Below, piece by piece: positions 23,015 through 35,100 of a stretch of DNA of 64,000 bases. The notes beneath the pieces are model-generated. The model was not told the origin of the DNA. It searched no databases and was given only the letters and a program-made list of their open reading frames with translations. A program made the translations under genes and the position numbers. The stretch is from Oncomelania hupensis (taxonomy: Eukaryota > Mollusca > Gastropoda > Littorinimorpha > Pomatiopsidae). Numbering within the stretch: position 1 is the stretch's first letter; each line of letters opens with the position of its first letter. Location: positions 33,911,639-33,975,638 of the forward strand of contig CM072511.1 of the NCBI GenBank assembly GCA_036898135.1, given 5' to 3'.

Positions 23015-23137
23015 CTAGAAGTTGTTAGTAATTCTCCGCTTATGTAGATCCTGGATAGAGCGGAAGTTGTCAACCATCGGCATAAGATGACCGTCTTTGT
23101 CTTCTTCTAAGCAGCTGAGTTCTCTAAACTTGTCCAA
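23015..23137 (-). CDS. Carbonic anhydrase exon 8 (last)
   Basis: Acceptor TTGTTGTGCAG, phase 0. Codes LDKFRELSC..., then [18 protein letters not shown] and the stop TAG. This matches the C-terminal MVDNWRPAQPL region of the family. It is separated from exon 7 by an intron of 9,596 nt that is almost wholly element 1. Confidence 0.9.
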   Translation of the reverse strand: MDKFRELSCLEEDKDGHLMPMVDNFRSIQDLHKRRITNNF

Positions 23138-26100
23138 CTGCACAACAACAAAAGAAATAAATACATTTTAAAAATTAATAAAATAAATAAATAAATGCAC
23201 ATGAAATACTAACATGTGTGACGACACGAGTTTTCAGATAGCGGGGAGAATTATACTTTTTACGAAGTTACACTTCTCCGTATATAGTGTACATAGAATA
23301 GCGTGACCGATTTACTTTTTGCGTATGAAAGTGCAGTTTCGTAAAGTCCGTGCATAACGAAGAAGACAGGGAGTAGGCCAATTTCCGAATAGGGATACGC
23401 GTAATAAAGAATGTGCATACTGACGAGAACTCGACTATTTGCTTGTGGCCGGTGCGTTTTTGGAGGGCAGAGTGGTTTGAGATGCTGTTGCGAGAGGATC
23501 GAATCTAACGAGGCAGCAACCCTGTGACAGAGGTCATTGTAGTGTAGGGTACTGTTGGAAGGGTGTGTTTATTGTTTATATAGCCACCCAAGGCCTTATG
23601 CCCTCGTCGGGATAAGGATGTTTAGAATTCGAGAGGAAGGATATTAACTACCATTTGTCAACGAATGTAGAGTTATATGCTTAAGGTGTGTGTCGTTCTC
23701 GATTGAACACCCACCAAGACTTAGTGTCTGTGACAGAGCTAAGGTGACCTCATCCTCAATTATAAGTGTTATTTGGAAAGTGAAATAACCAGCAATAGCA
23801 AGACAAAGTGACTCTCAAAAGACTAACCAATTGTATTTGTGACAGTGCTGTGTTGTGTTGTGGTGTTGGGGGGAAAAGGTGTGTCACAAGCCGAGGCCTA
23901 AAAGGTGAGCAAATCCTGTTATTCAATTCTTTAGTGGCGCACTCTGAGAACTGCGTACGCGTATGAGTGGTGATGAGTGTGGGGAAGGGGATGTATTTTA
24001 GGATGTATAATGAATTTTGTTGATTTTATATGATTTTCTTATGATTTTCTTATTGTATATGTGATGGGGAAATGTCGTTGCTGTTGTTGTTATAAAAGTG
24101 GGTCAAAGGTGACGATGGGGAATGTAGAGAGGGAGAGAGAGAGAGGGGGTGTATGTATGGAGAGAACGATAGAATGTATTATGCTGAACAAAGATGAAGC
24201 GATGATTATGAAGGAAGCATGTTTATAGTATAGTATGGCAAGGTAGTATGGAAGAAGGGAGATAATCGTGATGTGTTATAATTGTTGGGGGTGACGGTGG
24301 AGATAGTGGGAGGCGGAATGAATCAGGACTGTGTGGTTGAAGTGTGGTTGCAATGATTATGTACATTTATATAAATGTTTGTGTGTATAGAAGATGCGAA
24401 TTATTTAGCATCAAAGGTTGATTTATATTATTGAAATGTGTGTATAGCATCTTGTATTATTATCATGGTATTCATATACAGGTCAAGATGGTGGACGGAG
24501 GACGGCGTGTTATATTATATAGTGTTTATTGTTTTGTAAGCAGACTGTTAAGACTGTGTATATGCTTACAGGTGTGGGCGGTTACTTCTACCTATTACTT
24601 CTACCTGTTTCTTCTACGCATTATTTCAACGCTGTTGCTTCCGATGTTGCTTCTTATGCTGTACTTATGTTGCTGTTGTTGACGCTGATTGGGTTCTAGC
24701 CAGCCTGGGGGGTGCCTTTGCCTCTACAACAGAGTAGTGTTGTGGTGATCTCTGCCACTGCTGCAGGTTTTGCCTATGTATCGAGGCAACACCATTACAG
24801 GAGGTTTTCATACCTAATTCATGCACACACAGATTCACACTGCACCACACCTAAAAACATTCATTTAGTTAGAGAATCATCCGCTTATTGTGAAAGAGAC
24901 TGTTTAGCTCTCTGAGCTACTTGACAAGAACATTGAGACATTGCTTCTGTGCCACAGCTTCGCCTAGATAATAGTTTACGATTAAAGATTCAAACGCCAT
25001 TGCTTATTATTTGAAGATTTACATTTTGAATTGATTTGTCGATTTTGATTCTGTTGTACACACTTTGTAAAGAAACTGTTGTTGTTTGGTTCTGTTTGGG
25101 GTTTGTTACAAGGGGAGGTAATTGTTAGTTAGTATTGGGACGGGGGTCTTGTTAGGGGTTGAGGGGAGGTTAGTTCCCATTTGTCCTGTGTTTGTATGTT
25201 AATTGTGGAATAAAAGAGTGTGATTGTATTCTGGCATTTGTGTTAGTTTATTTTGTTTGAGTTTTATTCCTTATTCACTCGTTGTATGTGCTGACGTCAC
25301 AGAACCCGCTCGGGGGACGTGACATTTTGGTGTCAGAAGTGGGATAACTCATTTATTTTGTTAGGGTAGTGCCAGATGTGTATGTTGTGTGTTTGAGTTG
25401 TTGTGTGAAAGGGTACGCAGCGGGCGGTTGGCGGGAGTGTGGGTGTATTGCACTAGGGATCACACTCGGAGTGCAGCATTAACGGGGAATTGGGTTGCAG
25501 GGTTCACTTGCTCGCCTTTAGGGGTACGACGGTGAACGATTCCTCGGCTCCTGTGACTGTTGTGTTGCGTATTCATTCTGTTAGGTGTTTGTATCAGTTA
25601 AGTGTTATTTGTTTTGTGTATTACTAATATTTGTACTTCCCTTCTTTTCCGACATGGCTACGCGGGATGCTCGAGCCGCGATGCGCCGCGACGCTAGGAC
25701 CCGTAAGGAGGAGGTTGAGCAGGAGGAGCAGGACTTCGGTGATGACGGCTCAGTGACAGGGTTGTTGGAGGAACCTTACGCAGTAAGTACTCAAATGACT
25801 ATGCCTAAGATGTATGCCAAATCGCCCGGTGCACAGAGCAAAGTCGAGGTCGCGCTCAGCGATAGTGAGAGGTTCAGGCAGGTTGGGGAAAGTCTGGGTT
25901 TCCGAGACGGAGCGTTAGCGCACTATGTAGTTAGCGAGATGAGAAGGGAGGAAGAGCGGAGGGAGAAGGAAGAAGAACGGAGGGAGAGAATGAGGAGGGA
26001 GACAGCAGAGAGATTAGTTAGAGAGGAAGAAAAGAAAGAAAGAGAAGATGAGCGTCGACGTCTAGAAGCTAGATTGGAAGCTAGATTAGAGGCTGAGAGG

Positions 26101-29100
26101 GAAGACCGACGTCGGTTGGAGCAGAGGATAGAAGATGAGAAAAGGGAAGAGAGAGCGGCTAAGGAAGAGGAAAGGAGGATGTTTGAGATGAGGCTAGAGG
26201 AGGAACGTAGAATCAGAGATGAAGACCGAGCTGATCAGAGGGAGAATAGGGCTAGAGATAGGGGGGCAGCATACTCAGTCAAGCTGAAACCCTTGGAGGA
26301 GAGAGAGGATGTGGAGGCCTACCTCCAGATGTTCGAACGGGTGGCAGAGATTCAGGGTTGGAGGAGGGAGGTATGGGCGGTTAGGCTAGCGCCTTTGTTA
26401 CAAGGGGAAACCCGGGATACTTACCTTCGTCTAACGCCTGAGCAAGCCCAGGATTTCGACACTGTGAGAAACGCGCTGTTGAAACGCTTCAGGAAGGACG
26501 CTGACTACTATCGTAGGCAGTTTCGAGAGGCCAAGAAGGAAGCTGCAGAAACATTTCCTCAGCTGGTAGTGAGACTAGGGTCGTTGGTGAAGAAGTGGTT
26601 TTCGCTCGCCGACAAAGACATCACCGACGTAGAGCAGGTACTGGACACCTTCATTGGAGAGCAGCTTTTCTCCATCATGACTACCGAGTTAGAGATCTAC
26701 GTGAGGGAGAATCTACCTGAAACTAGCCATGCCGCAGCAGAGTTGGCACAGCGTGTGGTAGACGCCAAGCGGGCAGCATCAGCACCGGCGCCCGTACTGC
26801 CCAGTCAGAGACGCAGTTTTCCCAGACGACCGGAGGCTCCTCAGCAACCTAGCAACAGGGGGAGTCAGGGTCAGAAGACAGGGAGGACAGAAGGGGGTAG
26901 TGGGGTACGTCGTTGCTACCGATGTGGGTCGGAGAAGCATGTGGTCAAGGACTGCAAGGTCAAACCTCAGACAGTAGGCCAGGTTACAGTGGGACGGACT
27001 ATTTCCACGGAGACCGCACCTCGGGCTAGCGTGTGTGCAATCAAACCTTATGATCCATGGGGCCAAGGTAGGGCGAACGGGCAGGACGTTCGAGTATTGA
27101 GAGATACGGGGGCGGAGATAGGGGCAGTCGCGAGCAGGTTAGTCAAAGCAGCTGATTTGACGGGTCGGACTGTCGAGATTTGCTTGGCGAATCGATCGAA
27201 CGTGGGTCTGCTACCTACAGCTTGGGTGGAGTTGGATTGTGCGCTGGTCAGGGGGAGAGTGGAGCTGGTGGTTTTCGAGGACGGGCCCGATATCATCCTG
27301 GGTAACTGGGTAACGTTTGATAGCGGGGAAAGAGTCCGGTTTCCTTGTTCGGAGGTGAATGCGCGATGGCTGCAGCAGTGCAGACTCGGGCGCAGGTGAA
27401 GGCCGAGAAGAAGAGGGAGGTACCTTTAGCAGTAGTCGAACCATCCCAGATCTCTGTTAGCACCCCAGAGTTGATCAGGATGCAAGAGACCGACGAGACG
27501 CTCGCGAAGGCGAGAACGTTGGCACAGAGTGGTGAGGCGATAGCGTCAGGTAGGGCGTCAGCTGAGTTTCGCAAGAAGAAGGGGGTGTTGTACCGGGTAC
27601 ACACGAAGAGAGGTAGCCAGGTCACGCAACTGGTAGTCCCGAAACAGTTGAGAGGGGGGATCCTTCAGTTGGCTCATGATCCACCCATGGCTGGGCATTT
27701 GGGAGGGAAACGTACCAGGGAGCGGATCTGGGGAACGTTCTATTGGCCGGGAATGTGTGCCGAAGTACGGAGGTATTGCGCCAGTTGTCCAGAATGTCAG
27801 AAGGTAGTACTGAGGGGACGGGTGAGGAAGGTACCACTACAGCAACTTCCGCTGGGTGGACGAGCCATTCAGAGGGTGGCTGTAGACATTGTGGGACCCA
27901 TCAAACCCAAGTCAGATCGGGGTAACATGTACATCCTAGTGGTAGTAGACTATGCCACACGCTATCCCGAGGCTGTACCGCTCAAGGGCATAGAGGCAGA
28001 AAGGGTGGCAGAAGCGCTGTGGGAGATTTGGTCGAGGGTGGGCGTTCCTAGGGAAGTTTTGACAGATCAAGGGACGCAATTCATGTCTGAAGTCATGCGG
28101 GAGATGAACAGACTACTGTCGATCCACGGGAAAGCCACCACGCCGTATCATCCACAGTGCAACGGATTGGTTGAGCGATTCAACGGGACGCTAGTGTCCA
28201 TGCTCAAGAAGTTAGCCACAGAGCAACCTACAGCGTGGGACCGCTACATTCCAGCGCTACTATTTGCGTACCGAGAAGTGGCACAAGAGTCTACAGGGTT
28301 CTCTCCCTTCGAGCTTCTATATGGAAAGACCGTGCGGGGACCGATGGCTGTGTTGCGAGACCTCTGGACCAAAGAGATACAAGAGGAGGAGGTGAAACTG
28401 AGTAGCCAGTACGTGGTAGACTTGCGTAATCGCATCGAGGAGACGTGTAAGTTGGCGCAAGGAAACCTCAGAACCGCGTCAGCCAAGCAGAAGCGGCACT
28501 TTGATAAGAAGGCGAAACGGCGTTTGTTCAACGCAGGGGATCAAGTGTTGCTACTGTTGCCAGAAAAGCACAACAAGTTGCAGCTAGCATGGCGAGGACC
28601 GTACGAGGTGATCGAACGCGTGGGAGAGTGCGACTATCGGATCAGGATGCGTGGGAAAAGCAAACTATACCACGCCAATCTCTTGAAGAAGTTCCATACC
28701 AGAGCGACGGTGGCTACGATCGTCGTAGACGATGAAGGGGTAGAAGAGGATGAAACTATGCCGGTGTTTGGGGATATTCCCGTAATCACCTTGACAGCAT
28801 CAGAGACGCCCCGCGACGTGAAGATGGACGACAATTGCCCAGAAATACGAGGAGAATTGCAGGAGCTGGTGTGGCAGTTTGAGGATGTCCTAACCGACTT
28901 GCCACTACGCACTACACTGGACGTGTGCGAAATACGGGTGGACAGCGACATTCCAGTGAGGACGCGGCAGTACCCACTTCCCCATTCGCATCACGAGACC
29001 ATCAAGAAGGAAGTGGAAGCGATGCTAGCGATGGGCGTCATTGAGAGGGCCAGTTCGCCATACAGCTCGCCCATCGTGTTGGTAAAGAAGAAGGAGGGCA

Positions 29101-32100
29101 CGATGCGTTTCTGCGTAGATTTCCGAAAGTTAAACAAGCACGTCGTATTCGACGCGGAACCATTGCCGAACATCGACTACTTGTTTTCCAAACTGTCAGG
29201 GGCCAAGTATCTCACCAAGATCGACTTGACCAAAGGTTACTGGCAAGTGCCTATGAACAAGGGAGATAAAGCGAAGACTGCCTTTACAACGCCGGAGGGG
29301 CAGTTCCAGTGGACTGTAATGCCATTCGGGCTGAAGACGGCGGGAGCAGTCTTTTCTCGCATGATGCGGAAGTTACTAGCACCCCTGGGAATGTCGGAGA
29401 TCGACAATTTTGTCGACGACTTGTTGGTAGCCACCATTACCAAGCAGAGACACCTGGAATGCTTGGCACGTCTTTTCCTTAGGTTGCGTGAGGTGCAGCT
29501 ATCCGCCAAACCATCAAAGTGTTACTTGGGTTTCCGAAGAGTAGAGTATCTTGGGCACGTGGTTGGACAGGGAGAAATTCGTCCTGAGGTGTCAAAGATG
29601 GAGAGAATCCGAGATGCACCACGACCAACGACCAAGCGGCAAGTGCGCTCATTTTGGGGTTTAGCCGGATACTACAGGCGGTTCGTACCCAACTTTTCAG
29701 CGATTGCTTCACCACTACACGATCTGACCAAGGGAGGCAAGCCAGGGGCGGTACAATGGACCGAAGCATGCGAAGCTGCATTTTGCACACTGAAGGAGAA
29801 GCTGTGCTCTGACCCTGTGTGCTGTCTACCGGACTTCACCATACCATTTGTGCTACAGACAGATGCGTCGGAGGATGGAGTAGGGGCCATTTTGAGCCAG
29901 GACAGGGGACAGGGACTACAGCCTATTGCGTGTGCAAGCAAGAAACTGTCGAAACCCGAAAGGAACTATTCGACCATTGAGAGGGAGTGTCTAGCGTTGG
30001 TGTGGGGTGTGCAGAAGTTCAGTCAATACCTGTACGGACGTACTTTCGTAGTGCAGACTGACCATATGCCACTGCAGTACCTACAGCAGGTGAAGAACAC
30101 CAACAGCCGACTGATGAAGTGGGCGATCCGTCTACATCCATCGTTCAGGATTGTGGAACATACCACAGGGAAAGACGATGGACCAGCAGCTTTTCTCAGT
30201 AGGAGTATCGGGTAGCATAGCGGGTATTGAAATTCGCGTCGTAGTTAAGGTTCTTCAAGGTGTTAAGAACTGGGGGGGGGGTTGTGTGACGACACGAGTT
30301 TTCAGATAGCGGGGAGAATTATACTTTTTACGAAGTTACACTTCTCCGTATATAGTGTACATAGAATAGCGTGACCGATTTACTTTTTGCGTATGAAAGT
30401 GCAGTTTCGTAAAGTCCGTGCATAACGAAGAAGACAGGGAGTAGGCCAATTTCCGAATAGGGATACGCGTAATAAAGAATGTGCATACTGACGAGAACTC
30501 GACTATTTGCTTGTGGCCGGTGCGTTTTTGGAGGGCAGAGTGGTTTGAGATGCTGTTGCGAGAGGATCGAATCTAACGAGGCAGCAACCCTGTGACAGAG
30601 GTCATTGTAGTGTAGGGTACTGTTGGAAGGGTGTGTTTATTGTTTATATAGCCACCCAAGGCCTTATGCCCTCGTCGGGATAAGGATGTTTAGAATTCGA
30701 GAGGAAGGATATTAACTACCATTTGTCAACGAATGTAGAGTTATATGCTTAAGGTGTGTGTCGTTCTCGATTGAACACCCACCAAGACTTAGTGTCTGTG
30801 ACAGAGCTAAGGTGACCTCATCCTCAATTATAAGTGTTATTTGGAAAGTGAAATAACCAGCAATAGCAAGACAAAGTGACTCTCAAAAGACTAACCAATT
30901 GTATTTGTGACAGTGCTGTGTTGTGTTGTGGTGTTGGGGGGAAAGGTGTGTCACAAGCCGAGGCCTAAAAGGTGAGCAAATCCTGTTATTCAATTCTTTA
31001 GTGGCGCACTCTGAGAACTGCGTACGCGTATGAGTGGTGATGAGTGTGGGGAAGGGGATGTATTTTAGGATGTATAATGAATTTTGTTGATTTTATATGA
31101 TTTTCTTATGATTTTCTTATTGTATATGTGATGGGGAAATGTCGTTGCTGTTGTTGTTATAAAAGTGGGTCAAAGGCGACGATGGGGAATGTAGAGAGGG
31201 AGAGAGAGAGAGGGGGTGTATGTATGGAGAGAACGATAGAATGTATTATGCTGAACAAAGATGAAGCGATGATTATGAAGGAAGCATGTTTATAGTATAG
31301 TATGGCAAGGTAGTATGGAAGAAGGGAGATAATCGTGATGTGTTATAATTGTTGGGGGTGACGGTGGAGATAGTGGGAGGCGGAATGAATCAGGACTGTG
31401 TGGTTGAAGTGTGGTTGCAATGATTATGTACATTTATATAAATGTTTGTGTGTATAGAAGATGCGAATTATTTAGCATCAAAGGTTGATTTATATTATTG
31501 AAATGTGTGTATAGCATCTTGTATTATTATCATGGTATTCATATACAGGTCAAGATGGTGGACGGAGGACGGCGTGTTATATTATATAGTGTTTATTGTT
31601 TTGTAAGCAGACTGTTAAGACTGTGTATATGCTTACAGGTGTGGGCGGTTACTTCTACCTATTACTTCTACCTGTTTCTTCTACGCATTATTTCAACGCT
31701 GTTGCTTCCGATGTTGCTTCTTATGCTGTACTTATGTTGCTGTTGTTGACGCTGATTGGGTTCTAGCCAGCCTGGGGGGTGCCTTTGCCTCTACAACAGA
31801 GTAGTGTTGTGGTGATCTCTGCCACTGCTGCAGGTTTTGCCTATGTATCGAGGCAACACCATTACAGGAGGTTTTCATACCTAATTCATGCACACACAGA
31901 TTCACACTGCACCACACCTAAAAACATTCATTTAGTTAGAAGAATCATCCGCTTATTGTGAAAGAGACTGTTTAGCTCTCTGAGCTACTTGACAAGAACA
32001 TTGAGACATTGCTTCTGTGCCACAGCTTCGCCTAGATAATAGTTTACGATTAAAGATTCAAACGCCATTGCTTATTATTTGAAGATTTACATTTTGAATT

Positions 32101-35100
32101 GATTTGTCGATTTTTATTCTGTTGTACACACTTTGTAAAGAAACTGTTGTTGTTTGGTTCTGTTTGGGGTTTGTTACAAGGGGAGGTAATTGTTAGTTAG
32201 TATTGGGACGGGGGTCTTGTTAGGGGTTGAGGGGAGGTTAGTTCCCATTTGTCCTGTGTTTGTATGTTAATTGTGGAATAAAAGAGTGTGATTGTATTCT
32301 GGCATTTGTGTTAGTTTATTTTGTTTGAGTTTTATTCCTTATTCACTCGTTGTATGTGCTGACGTCACAGAACCCGCTCGGGGGACGTGACAACATGGTT
32401 GTGGGAAAACTGATTTGCTCAAGTTTAAAAAACAACAACAAAAGAATAAGTGAGCATCACATAATAAGAAAGCTCAAGTAGTAGATGTAACAACTTAAAT
32501 GTAGTTAATTGAAATATTTCCATTCTAATTTTAAAAAAAATTAACTTTAACATCAACATCCCTTGTTTCTGAGTTTGTGGCAATAGTATTTTAATTTTCA
32601 AATCACAAAAAGAGACTTCTTTTCTCCAAACTGTCTTTTATTTAAATCTTGATCGTTGAGAACATTTTTAGTCTGCTGTGTTCTATCATATTAAGTTTTT
32701 CTTATCTCATTTGTCAAAACCTGAATATCTCACCTGATTGCTGGAGATGGGTACTGCATCACTGAACAGAGTCCAGATGACAACTTCACTGCAAGGAGGA
32801 GTAGTAAGACTGCCTTGGTATCTGTAGTACTTGTCAACGTCATCAGGTAGCAGAGTCCTCATTGGCACAGGTTTCATTTTGTAATGATTACCTGCAAAAT
32901 CAAAATGGTTTCAAAGTAACAACCGCTCAAGTGATGGCAACAATTAAAATTAAAAATCAATTCAAGAGGTGAACAAGTTTGTTTAAAATAAAAGTTTTAG
33001 TTTATTAGTAAATTCTTAAGTAAAAACTAGAAAGGCAAACCCATATGACTCACATGCTCCTTGCGGAACTTGCAATATTTAACATGAAAATGACAGCACA
33101 GGAAAAAACCAACCACAAAATGAAACAGTGGCATTAAAATGCAAAGTAATACCGACTTTGATCTTTCTATGCTCCTGACTTTGAAATAACCTTGACCTCT
33201 GGCTCCAAATACACTCATGTAATATTTAAAAAAAAAAAAAAACATTACTATAGCAAAAGTTGTATTACGCTTTTAAAAAAAAGTGATCCCCGGAAGAACT
33301 TTACTTTCAGTGACCTTGACCTTGGGGTAATCTTGACCTTCATGTATGTGACCTCTCATTCTCATGAATGATCAAATAATCCAATGTTGTTGTACACTTT
33401 GTGTAAAATAGAGCCATTCCTCTGCATGATTACCTATTTTTAGTATTTTTTTGCAAGGCCTAAATTGACCCTTTCAAGATCAATGCAAAATCGGAACACT
33501 TATAAAAGATCAATCTATCACCTCTAAATACAAGTTTGAACTTTATATCTCTCAAGGTTTAGGGTCAAATCACTTCAAAGTACCTATACTAAATAACTTT
33601 GGTCAGCTCCAGTGACCTTGACTTTGGAGTGAGGTTGATCAAATGTGCATAGGAATTGTGTCTCATGGATATCTGTCATGCATCAAAGAATCATAAGTTC
33701 AATATTAATAACTTAGAAAAAAAATTGAAATTTTGTTAAATTTGTCATTTTTATGACTAACATTTGTTGACCCTGTGACTTGACCTTGAGGTGAAGTCAT
33801 TCATTCACTGATCATTTATGAGGTCTCGTGGATATACAACATCTTCCCAAGTTTGGTTATGATACTTGAAATAGATTCTGAGATATTAATCCACTTGCAA
33901 GTTTTGCACATTCAGATGGCGGACGGAGGACAACAGACGGTGGACAACGCACAGGCAGACGAAGGCACTGACAACAATTGTTTTTTAAATGTCATTTTTG
34001 GACTATTTAGGATAGGACTCACTTGCACAGGTTTGTTAAAATCTTGATCTTGAAATTTTATATATATATTTTTTGTGGTTGGGGTGGGGGGAGAGAAAGG
34101 GGGAGGTGGTGTTGGGTGGGAAGGGGGTGGGGGTGGGAATACATAGACTCACATTGCTATGCATGTGAGTTAAGTGTTATGAAATTACACCTATTTTCCT
34201 TGTTACTTCTAAACACAAGATTCATAATGACAACATCAAATTACTTCACACAGAATTTATACATCATAAGGTAGACTAGGTTTTCTTGTAATGTTTAAGT
34301 CAATTTGAGAAGAGAGGTATGCGGGATCACCCTTTTCATACAATCTAGGGTGTACAACAGTTGGTTTGTTTGGTTTGAATAACATTACACACAGATGCGA
34401 TCTCCAATGCATTAGTATAAGAAAAATCTCAACAAAATGACAGCCATAATGGAAAGTTTGTACAGTATTGCAATTGTATAACAAAAGGTTTGATCTTCAT
34501 GGAAATGCTGTAAAAACTCCTTACAATGACTATGATCTACAAACTGGTTTCAAATGTGAACGTACCTGGCCCTCGTATATGTTTCAGTGCCCTCACCAAG
34601 GGTTCATACTGTGTATTGTCTTCTCTGCTTACCTGTAAAACAGAAGTAAAACAAACAATGATAATAACAAACATGTTAAAAAAGCTGCAATTAACTATAA
34701 TTTCTGGATACCTGAAAACTACAAAATGAAAAGTAAATATTCCTTAGAGGAAAGATAAAACAACGAAACTGCCGAAAAACTGATGAAACCCATAATTGTA
34801 TTCCAGTGTTAAACTTTATTATACTCCCTGTAGTTCTATTTCTGATACATCCATGTATTTTTAAAAATATTATTAACTGTTCTCATCAGTCATCCAGATG
34901 GGATGAAAGTAAAAACTAACGAACTGAACTGTGTGTACAAAACTCACCTCAAAGAACGTGCCCAGCACTAACAACCCATCGGAATGATTCAAAGCATTGT
35001 TGGCAGTTCCATAGTCCTGGTTGAAGGTCACAACATGCATCTGAAACAAGGCAGCACATAAAATACATTTATCTTAGGTTTGACAATAAATAGCTTTTGC

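Larger units (their letters stand above)
23217..32392 (+). mobile_element. Element 1: full-length Ty3/Gypsy LTR retrotransposon with integrase before RT
   Basis: 9,176 bp, flanked by ACATG on both sides (23,212-23,216 and 32,393-32,397). Order: LTR, primer site, gag, zinc knuckle, protease, integrase with GPY module, reverse transcriptase, RNase H, polypurine tract, LTR. The integrase-first pol order is that of Gmr1-like Gypsy elements; ordinary Gypsy has the integrase last. By eye the LTRs differ by two substitutions (24,108 T/C and 25,045 G/T) and two single-base indels. Both reading frames are open, so it is young and possibly still mobile. It lies antisense in the last carbonic anhydrase intron. 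Confidence 0.95.

Noticed and set aside
28991..29420. Copia classification of element 1 from its domain order
   Set aside because: The GPY module after the integrase and the type of reverse transcriptase ([17 protein letters not shown]) are those of Ty3/Gypsy.
26779..29941. Several minus-strand frames in element 1
   Set aside because: Antisense to intact gag and pol; no domain recognised.
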